A DNA stretch of 64,000 nt from Solea solea. Taxonomy: Eukaryota > Chordata > Actinopteri > Pleuronectiformes > Soleidae. The notes under the pieces are model-generated. The model saw nothing but the letters and a program-made list of their open reading frames with translations. It made no database searches and was not told where the DNA came from. The position numbers and the translations under genes were made by a program. The stretch lies in assembly GCF_958295425.1 (NCBI RefSeq), contig NC_081145.1, positions 25,343,389-25,407,388 on the forward strand, given 5' to 3'. Of the stretch, positions 1-10,836 are shown in pieces; within the stretch, counting starts at the first letter, position 1, and each line of letters opens with the position of its first letter.

Positions 1-147
1 GTCAACGAGTATGGGAGTTATAGCAATAGGCTACTTTAATGGAATTAGTCACACCTGGACTTACAAATAAATAATACAAATAACCCACATTTCATTCATA
101 GCTTTTGTGGATTGGTTTAGTCTTGACCCCTGGCTGTCCGTGATAGT

Positions 148-363
148 ATAACTGGTTTCTCTTCAGTGTGTTTTTCCATTGTTGCGATGAAGGATTTGTG
201 CAATTGAGAAATATTTTTATTTCCTTTAAATTATATTATTGTTGTTGCTCTCCACTTTTATTGTTGTGTATATTTCTTCCATATTTATAGTGTAATAACT
301 GGCTTCTCTTCAGTGGAAAAACACCATTGTTCTGATGGATTTGTGCAATTGAGAAATATTTTT
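148..363. repeat. direct duplication, about 70 bp, spaced about 147 bp
   Basis: Two copies (148-218 and 295-363) share the order ATAACTGG, TTCTCTTCAGTG, then TTTGTGCAATTGAGAAATATTTTT, with a small internal difference. AT-rich sequence separates them. No coding potential is seen. Confidence 0.75.
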
Positions 364-1126
364 CTCTACTTAATTTTTAATTCATATTTTTTTCTTGTTA
401 CATTTTTTATATTTAGCATATATATATGTAGTTTAGATGCCCTTGTGGATAAATAAAACATCACAGTTTGCTTAACCCTTGTGAGGTTCTTCTTCTTATG
501 TGTTGTTGAGATTCATTTTACATCGCATTTTTATTTGTGATATAAAGTAGCAATAATTATGCATAAGTCACAAAATTCGACTGTTTTTGTTCATAAAAAA
601 TGAGCCAAGTGAACTTTGAACTGTGACATATTTCACAAATTCAATCAGATTTTAAACATTTTTAGTAATTTTTGCTCAGTTGTGTCTATATAGTTGATGA
701 AAATGATCAGATTGCCTATAGATAGTGCTGAAAAAAACAGTGTTCTAAGGGTTAATATTTTATGTATTACATTTCATGTTTGTTTGTTCTGTGTTTTTTT
801 TTTTAGATTTACAAACCATTTGTGTTAATAATGGAAATTGCACCTTATACCTGATACAAAAATACAATTTTTACCAACCTAACCGTCCTCAAACTTGGAC
901 ATTTGGTCAGGACACTGTGGACATGAGGACGACCTCGTGTGTACCCAAAGTAGAAAAATCCCCACAACGGTCGAGCGAGTGAATAAGTGAATCTGCAGTG
1001 ATGAAATTCAGGAAACTAACACAGCGACAGAGCGGGATGGAGCTCAATTGATTAGCATCAATTAGAGAAAAGGTCAGGCTACAGCTGAGGCAGTGAGGCT
1101 GCTGTCACTGGGATTACTGCAGGCAA

Positions 1127-1152
<26 letters not shown>
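1127..1152. repeat. (AC)13 microsatellite
   Basis: Uninterrupted AC dinucleotide run. Confidence 0.98.
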
Positions 1153-1158
<6 letters not shown>

Positions 1159-1367
1159 TGGTGGTGCAGTCTTTGTGTGGACACTCATGGACCGTCAATC
1201 AATCCTCCTCATGTGTAATGAGCTCTGTTGACCATTACTACTCTGTCAGATCATCTTCACCGACACTGAATACATTTTTGATGTTGCAAGGACATTGTAG
1301 CAGATCCTCGCAACATCAAAGGCTTTTTTTGAGGGTTAAGACACGGTCAATTCACCATCAATCAGTT

Positions 1368-1587
1368 GTTTGGTTCATAAAATATTAGAAAATGTTGCTG
1401 GGTGTTTTCTCAAACCTTGAAATGATGACGTTCTTGTTTTTTTTATCCACAAATGAGACATTTGTTTTTTCTATGGAGCAAAAACCAAGGAAAGAAATCC
1501 CCCAGAAAATAATCACTCAAATTGATATTCGATTAATGAAATAGGTGATACATCAAATCAAAATTTGATTTGCCGTTGCAGCTCTAG
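1368..1587 (+). mobile_element. dispersed repeat family A, copy 1
   Basis: Contains TTTGGTTCATAAAATATTAG, a middle part with ATGGAGCAAA, and an end GTTGCAGCTCTAG. The same ordered blocks recur at 33708-34011 and about 60080-60259. The parent sequence is a short non-autonomous DNA-transposon-like repeat common in fish (recalled, not searched). This copy is partial. Confidence 0.6.
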
Positions 1588-2344
1588 TCTCAAGATCATT
1601 CACGGCAAACATATAAACTGTTAAACTAAGCGGGCGTGTTACGCTGCCTCTAAGACATTAGCAGAACCCGCAAATGCAGACACAAAAACCTCCAGAGTCC
1701 AGAGTAAAATCACAAAAATCTTCATTTCAATCCAAATTGAAAAAATCATGTCAATCCAAAAACAACAAAAAACAAGCAGCAAAGCAAAATCAAAGGAAGC
1801 AGGCTGGCCACAGCAGGTAGGGACAAAAAGTACAGGTGATCCTGGAAAAAATGAAAAGCAAAAGCTGGAGGGAAACCAGGTAAAGGGGTTTCTCCGGCCA
1901 GACTGCAGGGACAAAAACAAGAAGACACACCCACAAACACACAGACACACCCACTCATGCAGACCAGGGGAAAACAGACAGACAGCCATGTAACAGGAGG
2001 GGAACGGGGAAGAGGAAATATATAAGACATAACAGTGTGATGATGATGATGATGATGAAGTAAATGGCTAAAAAATACATACAAATACATAGATATGTGA
2101 ATATGAATATATGTGACAGTAAACATGAGGAGACAAATTGTGAATTCTGAAAAGTGAGAGTTTTTTTCATTTATAACTCAAAAGAAATTCATTGCTCCTT
2201 GAACCTTAAAACATACGAGTTCATTAACTCATCACTCATCACTGATTCTTGACACAACTGTTGTGTATCTACTCCTGGTCTCTCTCTTCTCTCTCTACCT
2301 CACCTCCCTCTTGTCCTTTATCTCCCCCCTCTCTGTCCCCCATT
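1588..2344. other. gene-free stretch, repeat-like
   Basis: Holds an A-rich segment (1640-2030) with the look of a decayed dispersed repeat, and a (GAT)n tract near 2037-2058. Open frames on both strands here have biased composition and no recognisable domain. Confidence 0.5.
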
Positions 2345-2546
2345 TTTCATTTCACCCCAACCTGTCTTGGCAGATGGCCGCACATCTTTGAGTCTGGTTG
2401 TGTCAGAGATTTCTTCCTGTTAAAAGGGAGTTTTCTTTCTCTCTCCATTGCTGCTCATTGTGTGAATTCTTGGTTCTATGTGTCGTCTATGCACAGAGCC
2501 TTGAGATCATGTATGGTGAGTGCTATACAAATAAAATTGAATTGAA
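2345..2546 (+). mobile_element. 3' tail of a fish non-LTR retrotransposon
   Basis: Contains the stretch AGTCTGGTTGTGTCAGAGAT, then CTTCCTGTTAAAAGGGAG, then GAGTGCTATACAAATAAAATT followed by GAATT repeats. This is the layout of a LINE 3' end with short terminal tandem repeats, widespread in teleosts (recalled). No reverse-transcriptase frame remains. Confidence 0.7.
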
Positions 2547-2835
2547 TTAATGCTGTCGTTTGTTGTCGCTGCCCAGGTACGACATCATCACACCACGCCT
2601 ACCCAGTAAAGGCACTGTTCTAATCGAAGCACGAAGCCTGACCCAGGACTTTACCATTCCAAACTGTGCTGTACTGTACCATGATGAAAACACAGCATAC
2701 AAATGCTGTGGCTTTGTTTAGGTTAGTCCAAATGAATGGACGTCAATGCAGTGTCCTATAAAGAAAAGTGTGTGTGTTGGTGCACGTCTGCAAAATGCCT
2801 TGAATTATATAGCTACTGGTTCGTCCACTCAAGGT

Positions 2836-2854
2836 CACACACACACACACACAC
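2836..2854. repeat. (CA)n microsatellite
   Basis: Short CA run. Confidence 0.95.
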
Positions 2855-3037
2855 GCTCACACTGTCCTCCTTTTTTGAAATAACAAAACCATCTTTCTTT
2901 TAACATCCCTTGACACTCACCCATTCTCGTGCTAACCTCCGGCTCCTCCTCTTCTTCTTTACTTTCTTCTATCCTCCTCTTCCTCCTCTCTCTGCCCTCC
3001 CAGTGAAACCATTCATTAATACAACCTTGCGTTCTCT

Positions 3038-3054
3038 CCCCCCCCCCCCCCCCC
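3038..3054. repeat. poly-C tract (17 C)
   Basis: Uninterrupted C run; a second one is at 36708-36728. Confidence 0.95.
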
Positions 3055-3062
3055 GTGCTCAC

Positions 3063-4250
3063 GTCTCCCTTGCATATATTTTCATAATCTGTCCTTCATG
3101 TCCAAGTCTTTACATCTTCACAGTCTCTTGCTGTCTTTGTCACAATGCATTCAATTTAAACCAAATAAAGTGAGAAGACTAAGGAAGGAGAGAAGACTTC
3201 TACATCACAGTATTTCCCAGTGTTTCACTCGCAGCGATTGTGGATGCTCAGAATGAGGAGAAGCGGTGCCTCTGAGTCACTGATGTGCAAAGCGTGCACC
3301 TTTGTATGGATTTGATTTAAAAAAAAAATGATTTATTAACTTCTCTTATGAATCTAATTTGCCAGATGTAGTTTGGTCATGAGGGCAGATAGAGTTGAGT
3401 CGCCTGGAACGTTGAATGGATGAAGCGTCAGGTTACAGACCTGAAAGAAATCCTTCCTTTTTTGCACGAATGCCAGTTTTCAAGCACAGAATCAGCATAT
3501 TCTCGCGTTTCACACCTGAATTAAATGTCTCTTGGTGAGAATTTCTGGAAATTCCTGGAAGTATGTTATTGGAATTCACCCAGAGATGAAAAATAAAAAT
3601 GAAATGAATTCAAAGTTGTCCATGTTTGTTGGTAAAAGTCTCCTTCTTCAAAACAGGAGGTGGAGCCTCACTCCACCAACACCTGCAAATAAGCACTGTG
3701 ATTGACAGTCTCAACCAGGGATCTCAAACTTAAATGTCCTTGGGGAGCACTGAACATGTAGTCTGGCCAGTTAAGTGAAAAAAGTCCAAACTTTTGGGAA
3801 AAAATAAGCTTTCAGTAGTGGGTTGGGTTTGTGCCAGGAAGGGCATCCAGCATATTTGACTCTGACTTCCAAAATGGATGTCATGCTGTATTAAAGAAGC
3901 CCCAAAACTAGTGATTGAGATTAAAACTCTTGAAGAAAAATGTTTACTGATGTTACAAAACAAGCAAGACCTCATATAATGGCTCATTAAGGCATTAAGG
4001 TTCAGTTTAGTGACCCACTGGATTAGCAGTTTTAAAGGAATTTGTTATGACAAGTCAAAGTGAAGTCTAATAAAACCTGAGCAGAGGCAGACAAGGAAAA
4101 CGACTGACTTCTAAAAATATGACACACAAGAGAGCTGGCCAACACTGTCACCACGCTGTGGAAACTGATGATCTGGCAGTGGTCGAGGTGAAGAGCCGGA
4201 TAGATATTTATTCTGCAGGTGATGAGGACTGATTGAAGACAGCTGCAAAG
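3063..4250. other. gene-free stretch
   Basis: No coding feature recognised. Around 3820-3900 there is GCCAGGAAGGGCATCCAGC, a string I associate with the 3' region of RTE-type LINEs; low support. Confidence 0.4.
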
Positions 4251-4254
4251 GGAG

Positions 4255-4520
4255 AGGCAACCAGTGGATGTGATTGGCCAGCCAACGAGAGCTTTCCCAC
4301 TGTCCTGTGATTGGCCAGGTACCTGGAAGTGACGTAATTGGTAGGCCAGCTCTCAGATACACAGCTCCCCCTCTGGCACGGTGGATGCTCTGCATCTCAG
4401 CAGCTACAACGAGAGTAGTTCTTCTTCTTCTGCGGTTGAATGTACGCAACCGGATGTGCCCGGACTAGTGCTCGCACCGGGAGGCGCTACGGTGGGGAGA
4501 GGAGTGGTGAGGTATACTGA
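4255..4520. promoter_or_regulatory. promoter-like CpG-rich patch with three inverted CCAAT boxes
   Basis: ATTGG occurs at 4273, 4310 and 4337. A CRE-like TGACGTAA at 4330-4337 overlaps the last one. A CpG-rich stretch follows (ACCGGATGTGCCCGG near 4450). No exon is recognised on either side. It could be a decayed LTR or other element promoter. Confidence 0.3.
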
Positions 4521-4859
4521 TGACATCATCAACATACGGAAGTGCCGATCCGCTTCGCAGAGCCCAGGAAAACAATACAACACTATTTTTTCCGGTCTAT
4601 GTCGCCTTTAAAGACTTTTTAACTGATCTACAGTTTGGCATTGTTCTGGTTGAATCCGGTGTCGGACGTCGTTCTCGTGACTCGTCCAGTGATGACACGA
4701 TCTGACCAGTCAGTGACCGGCAGTCTGCCGACGCTGTCACAGCTGAACAAGGACTTGGACCCAATTGCACGACTTGGGAGATGGAGTGAAAAAATAAAAA
4801 ACAATATTCAATTTTGAAATTCCAACGAAAAAGTAACAAAGTAGCAAACAAAAGTACAA

Positions 4860-5100
4860 ACCCTGATGCGACAGTGGCACGGAGAACACGCTGATGAATC
4901 TTGACAAGACGATGACACTGGGGGTTACGCTGGTTCTCTGGCTCACAAGACAAGATGAACTGGTAACCGACAAAGGGAGACGCAGACAATATCGCTAATG
5001 GAGAACAGGTGGAAATAATCAGGGCAGGAAAAACACAAGGGGAAGGGGCAACATTGACCCTGAAACGCCGGACAGCTCGGCTCACCTCGAGTGGAACCTC
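4860..5100 (-). mobile_element. dispersed fish repeat fragment
   Basis: Read on the minus strand it contains CCCTGATTATTTCCACCTG, TCTCCATTAGC and GCGTAACCCCCAGTGT. I associate these strings with a common teleost repeat. The 162-codon minus open frame here looks like read-through of this repeat, not a gene. Confidence 0.4.
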
Positions 5101-5952
5101 ACCAGTGCAGGTACTAAAAAAGGTACCAGGTATGCTATCAATAATGAAAAAGCAAAATAAGACAATGAGCTGAGCTGTGCGTGTAAAGACAGACTCAGAT
5201 TAAAAACCTACTGTGAATAACAAAATGTTCCCCACTCACTATTTCAGTTTCCGGTCCTAAAAGTACAATATTCAAATAAAATTGATCATATTTATGATAA
5301 TAATATTCATCTAGGGGCAGCAATAGCACTGCAGATACTGTAGGTAATAATACTAGAGGTAGTGGAGTTCCACTACAATAGCACTGGAATATATATTTCA
5401 TCACACACAATAAAAGTGTTGTCAAATAAAATCCTGTTAAGTGTGTTGTTTTTGTACTATTGTAATTATTATTATTATTATTTTTTTTATAAATAAACCC
5501 TCGTGCTTGCGACTGTAACCACAGAACACAAAAGCGCTCTCGTTTGTTTCGCTCAGTCATTAAGGAGTTCAGCCTGGATTCATTTCTGCTTAATTATGAG
5601 ATTTGTACAGTGTCCCTTCCAGACCCTTTGTGTAATTAAATGGTTTAATTTCACTGCGGCATATTAGTCAAACGTTTAATGCAGTGAGTTGTGAAAATAT
5701 TGCTATAAGATAATTAGTATTTAAGAACTAATCGTTAAAAAAAAAAAAAAGAGGAAAAGAATAACTGATAAAAATAGTTCTGTAACGAGCTGGAAACCTG
5801 TTTTCATTGTCCTGTCATTCAAATACAGGCACACAGGGCCGGCCCGAGCTTTTTTTCACTTTACTTTATACATGTATATATGTGTATGTGTATATATATA
5901 CTGTACATACATGTATATATGTGTATATATGTATATACACATATATACATGT
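5101..5952. other. gene-free AT-rich stretch
   Basis: Contains (ATT)n near 5467-5480, a poly-A tract near 5738 and a TA/TGTA-rich simple region from about 5870. No coding features seen. Confidence 0.6.
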
Positions 5953-6004
5953 CTTCTTATCTCATCTATGTATATATATATATATACATAGATGAGATAA
6001 GAAG
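5953..6004. repeat. 52-bp perfect palindrome
   Basis: The sequence from CTTCTTATCTCATCTATG through a TATATA core to CATAGATGAGATAAGAAG equals its own reverse complement over all 52 positions. It would form a loop-less cruciform and may be a collapsed inverted-repeat element. Confidence 0.95.
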
Positions 6005-9000
6005 ATAAAGATAGACCAATCTTAATAATGAGCCAGATTTATTAGTTTGAAAAATCAGACTTTATTGCAATGCAGTTAAAACTCATCAGCATAAGTAATT
6101 CATGCAGTAAAAAAAAGGACAAAACAGAAGTCTGAGTGCGCCGAAGAATCCTTCAACTTCCTTTTAAAGACTCTCAATTAATTTCTGTTGCTGTAAAGTT
6201 TCCCGCTGCTTCATTTCAGCTTTTCTTTACAGAGGTATAATCACCCATTTCACAGCTGTCTGGTATATATAAAGGAGAGAGCCGCCGCTGTGTCGGAAAC
6301 ATTTGCGCCTCAAGGTCAAAATGAATAAATAAAGAACTTTTGACACAGATAACTACCCCCAGTTTTCTGAGTGCAAACCCAGGGAGAAGCTGTGTTTGTA
6401 TAACTCCAGCTGAAGGTTTTCTCCCTGCTCATTCCCCGCTGCAAAACCACAGAGGAAACTCTCAGTGCAGGAAAGTGACCTTTAAAAAAAAAGGAAACAT
6501 CGGGGCTGAAAAACACCTTGGCTGCGTACGTGTCCATGCAGATGTCGAGGATTTGTGTGTCACTGTCTTTGGACCGGTGGACTGTGAATTTACACGTGCT
6601 CCTGCACTTACTGTGCAGGCCCCCGAGGCCCCCGGGACTTCATCTTCGCTCTATAAACTGCTGCTGCTTCTCTGTTTACTGAGGCATCCGGCGCTAATAA
6701 AATATTCATCTGCAAAAAAAGAAAAAGAAAAGAAAAAAATGTTCCAAATAACTGCGAGCAACTCCTGCACAACATACAGCAGTGTGGCCTACGTTCACCT
6801 GAGACTCACTCAAGTGCACGGGCAGGGGTGGTTGTAGGAAATCTGAGGCCCTGGGCAAAGATTCACTGAAAACAACTGCTTTACAAGTCACTAGTCACTT
6901 GTTTGTTTCCACCCACGTTGAGTAAGTACTATGTTTGTAGTGGGAAACCAACCGAAACCGTGGCGTGCCGTGCCGAGGCCAAGCCAGGTGAGCTGGGATG
7001 TGGCAGGGGTGGAAAAGGGGCTAAAGATGCGCGGTCATCTGCCTCGACAGGTTGTGGTGAAAGTGCTTTATAAATAAAGTTGGAGTGGATTGGAAAATCA
7101 TTGGATCAGACAGATAAAAATGTAAAATACTTTACAATCGAAGTATCCTATATATCACATGCTTCACTATGCACAGATTGTAAAAAACATAAATAAAAAA
7201 TCCGCGAAAGCATTTTAACCGAGTCATGTTTGAAAATGAAATGACTCGACGAATGTGTTGTTGACTAATATCGATATCGGTAGATCCTCAAATTTGTGAT
7301 ATCGGCATCCCAAAAAAAGTGGTATCATCCCATACCTACTCTGATGGTATGAACAAATATTTTACAAGTCTTTCAAAAACTTGTACTAAAACTGTATTGT
7401 TATTTATTTGGCAAAATAACAAACTGAATTCACCTTTTTATACAAACCAAATTTGAGACGGCTCACTGGGTTTGTTCTCTGAGGAGTCAGAAAGTAATCG
7501 AGCATGACATTCAACTACTAAATTAATGTTTCTGTTCAGGAATGCAAGTAAATAACTATCTTCTAACATCTTAATGTACTTTGACTACATGTGGAACCTT
7601 TTGTTGTTGTTTGTTTGTTTGTTCTGTTGTTGTAGGTGCACCTGTGTGTAAGGCTATTTATGAATGTTTTCATGTCATTTGCAAACTCTTCTTTATTATT
7701 CCATTCATGTTAGAGCAGAGGTCTCAAACTCGTGGCCCCAGGGCCACATGAGGCCCTGCAATCGATGTCATGAGGCCCGCCACTTAATATCAAGTTGTAA
7801 TAAGTCATTTCTGTTGTGTGTTTGTTATTTATAGATGGATTTTGCAAATGTGTTTTTATTGAACTCTAGAACGTGAACTTTGTATCGTTCAATATCAAAA
7901 TAAACTTTTAAATTCTGTCAACTATCGTCATGAACATCATTACTGAATATGAACATCCTGATATAATCTCAAGCTTACTGAACAGTTTGTACCTCGTCAG
8001 TTTGACTTTTCTTCTCTATACTTGACCGGCTCCACTTTGTGTCTGACTGGCATTTTTTTGTTTTCCCCTTTGTTTCGTGAACTTTCTGTGAGAAAATACT
8101 TAAAGACAGCCTCCTAAAGAGTTTGTGGTCCGGCCCTGGCTTCTTCCACTCAACACAACACAGAGTGTGTGACCATGTGACCCCCGCTGGTTCCATTTTG
8201 TCCACTGCTCTGGCTCACTGTGTGCAAACAGCAGCATAAGGTCAGGCGGCGGCAGAGTGTCCACTGTAGGACAACATCCCTGACCACATTCACACAGCAG
8301 ATATTTTAGGAGGCCCGCGGGGTAAAACCATCCCTGTGGTGGTTTTACATGAGCACAAGGAGTCCAGGCACAAGTGTGTTAGCATCCTGTATCATATTTC
8401 ACATAATGGCCATAATGTGTAAAAATAGTGTGACTGGAATCCACTCTGAATTATTTACCCACGGGAAAAACTTTGGATGTAGAAGCAATTGTTTTTAAAG
8501 AAACACCGAGCCCGAGGGAGGATTTAGTCGGACCAAGGCCGTGTGTTCGCCTTAAGTATTCAGTGATGCAACAGAAGGCAGCAGAGCTTCTTTATTATAA
8601 TTACCACTTCTGTGAGCTCAGATCATTTGCTTCGTATTATCATATGTTAAATATTTCAGGGTAAAAATAGAATAACTCAAGTTATTTATAACGATCCATC
8701 GAGCATGCCGTGTAAATCTGCAGCACATTTTATTTTATTATTGAGCCGAAATTCAATAACAACCCTTTCAGTATAATGTTTTTTATGTGTGTAAGTCATG
8801 GCCACAAAACCTTGAAAGCTTTACCAAGGTCCCAGCGTTTGAGATAACATAAAAAAAAGAAAGAAAACTGTACAAAAATTCATTTCAATGTTAGAAGGCA
8901 ATAAGGACACACTCAATTAGTCAGTCAGTCAGCACCAGTTTAATGATTCCCTATAAAGGTAGCAAATCCCACTACGTTATGTGTATGTATGGATGTAAGC

Positions 9001-9100
9001 GAGGAGGCGGAGGAGCGCAGAGAGTACCTGTCCGACAGGCAGAGAGAGAGAGATCGGACATGAAGGTCAAGACAAAAAACAAAACTAAACTAAACAAAAA
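6005..9100. other. gene-free stretch; possible conserved non-coding blocks and old repeats
   Basis: 6020-6330 and 8470-8780 look like unique AT-rich regulatory-type sequence. A TATATATAAAGG motif lies near 6264. The 165-codon plus-strand frame beginning at 6340 uses a TTG start and has no recognised domain. 7050-7098 has a LINE-tail-like TTTATAAATAAAGTTGGA. 7715-7800 resembles the GGTCTCAAACTCGTGGCCC repeat of vertebrate hAT-type elements (recalled). Confidence 0.45.
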
Positions 9101-9106
9101 AGAGGG

Positions 9107-9109
<3 letters not shown>

Positions 9110-9138
<29 letters not shown>
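9110..9138. repeat. (GA)n microsatellite
   Basis: GA run inside a purine-rich block that starts near 9040. Confidence 0.95.
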
Positions 9139-9142
<4 letters not shown>

Positions 9143-9686
9143 GAAAAAGTGTGAGGCAAGCAGACATAAGTAAAGACGTACAAGGACGAGCACAAAATGT
9201 CTCCACAGAGTTGTCTTTGAAAGCTGAAAACGCTGCATCTGCATGATGTGAAAGGACTCCTGGGTGCACTGCTGTGCCGGGGACTGTCCTCCTCACTGTC
9301 CACACTGACATGATTTAAAGTCTGTGAGTCTCTGTGAAAGTCCGTGTTTTGTCCGTGTTGCCATGAAACTTCCGTCTCTCAGGTTTATATATACATGTTT
9401 GTGTGTGTGTGAATAGCGTGTGTCGGCGTTAACGCCGGCTTTAAGTGTGATCTTCATTCCCTTTATTCACGGCGGGGGGAAATAAAGGTGAGTCACTGAC
9501 TGGAAACAAGCAACAATGACACGCGTTGTGCAGATAAATGATCAACTCCACAAAGAAATTTACACCACAGTGAGAAACGTGATCTCTCTTTCACACACTC
9601 ACACGCAACCTTGAGCACAGACATCCATCACCATCTGCTGTACAGAGACGACAACACAGGAGGGAAAGAAAAGATCTGGGCAAATA

Positions 9687-10139
9687 CACTATATGGACAA
9701 AAGTATTCAGACGCCTTGGTCCCAGCGTCTTTTGCAGCTATAACACTATTCCACACGTTTTTGGAGGACTTTCTATGGTGGATTTGTGTCCATTTATTCA
9801 TTCTGCAGAGTATTTATGAGGTCAGGTACTGGCGTTCATCCCAAAGGTGCTCAATGGGGTTAAAGGTCAGGGCTCAGTGGGGACCAAGTCAAGTTCTTCC
9901 ACACCAAAGTCATCAAACCATGTCTTTAGAGTCCTTGCTGGGTTAGACTCTTTGTGCACTGGGACACAGTCATGTTGGAACAGAAAAGAGACCTTCCTCA
10001 AAGCATTGTCCAAAAACGTCTTGGTATGCTGAAGAGTTAAGATTGAGATTAAGATTAAGGAGCTCGAGCTCAAAGCCGGACTGAAAAACTGGAATTGAAT
10101 ACATAACAGGTGTGGTCAAATATTTTTGTCCGTATTGTT
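9687..10139 (-). mobile_element. Tc1-like DNA transposon relic
   Basis: Imperfect terminal repeats CACTATATGGACAAAAGTATT (left) and the complement of ATTTTTGTCCGTATTG (right) are flanked by TA, the expected target-site duplication. On the minus strand the interior encodes part of a Tc1-like transposase: LFQHDCVPVHK, then TLKTWFDDFGVEELD. A frame-shifted stretch equivalent to the downstream NPIEHLWDE region follows. At about 450 bp it is far shorter than an autonomous element and has lost the N-terminal part, so it is dead. Confidence 0.88.
9867..10073 (-). pseudogene. Tc1-like transposase fragment
   Basis: This 68-codon frame contains the FLFQHDCVPVHK and TWFDDFGVEELD blocks, typical of the second half of the DDE catalytic domain of fish Tc1-like transposases. 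The N-terminal DNA-binding domains and the C-terminus in frame are missing. It lies inside the TIR-bounded relic described above. Confidence 0.85.
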
Positions 10140-10189
10140 TACATTTATCTGCATTTTTTTTTTACTGAAAATGGAAAAGTTCACACTCC

Positions 10190-10370
10190 AGTACCATAGA
10201 CCATATACAGAGAGAAAACTTGACGAAATCTCTCGGTTTCCTTGGTGAAGTAAATCATGAAGTAGGAGTATGTCTGTAGGTGTATAGCCACCAGGGGGCA
10301 ACTCTACCTGTTGCAAAGAGATCTCTCTTTGGATCAAAGTCTACGGGAAAATGACCTACGCCAGGATCAG
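10190..10370 (+). repeat. repeat family C, copy with CCACCAGGGGGC
   Basis: Carries CCACCAGGGGGCA at 10288-10300, followed by a CTACGGGAAAATGAC stretch. Related pieces occur at 10825-10836 (minus), 52248-52260, 57097-57109 and 58422-58433. The core fits the CTCF consensus (see findings). Confidence 0.6.
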
Positions 10371-10539
10371 ACGACACAAATTCAGGTCGATTTTCAAGCG
10401 TTTTGGTCGTGATTGACACATTTCCAGTGTTGGACGCGATTATGGACAACACTAGCATCTCTAGTCTCCTACGACGTGCCCCTGGACGTTGATCAATAGG
10501 ATGATAGAGTAGAGATAGAGACTGCTGCTGCTGCTAGGT

Positions 10540-10790
10540 GGAATAGTGACACAGAAGAGCATTTTGTTGGATTTTGGCAACAGTACCTCTGCCTCTTTGA
10601 CATCTCCTCAAGGGAACACCAAGTCCACAAGCTATGATTGACAACTGCTTGCCCCGCCTCCCCGATGACTTATGACCTTACGAAGTGTCGTGAACCATTA
10701 TTGGTCGGGGGTCATACACGAACAAGACATGGCAAGAACGGGGATTATACGATAATCTGACATGGCGACCAAGGCAAAAGACAAAAATAT
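10540..10790 (+). mobile_element. repeat encoding an MADF-like peptide, copy 1
   Basis: From about 10550 one plus frame reads EEHFVGFWQQYLCLFDISSRE and stops shortly after. The same peptide and the following non-coding blocks (TGGCAAGAACG, ATTGGTC..GGGGTC) recur at about 44485-44770. The W..QYLCLFDxSSR pattern resembles the start of an MADF domain, a DNA-binding domain often found in genes derived from PIF/Harbinger transposons (family knowledge; assignment inferred). Confidence 0.45.
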
Positions 10791-10824
10791 CGTGTAGTCT
10801 GATCCCAGTATTAAATACTAGATC

Positions 10825-10836
10825 GCCCCCTGGTGG
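10825..10836 (-). promoter_or_regulatory. CTCF-core-like motif
   Basis: Reverse complement reads CCACCAGGGGGC. It is one of five such motifs in the window; whether it is occupied is unknown. Confidence 0.35.

Noticed and set aside
9700..9946. 111-codon plus-strand frame within the Tc1-like relic
   Set aside because: It is the antisense shadow of the transposase remnant on the minus strand.
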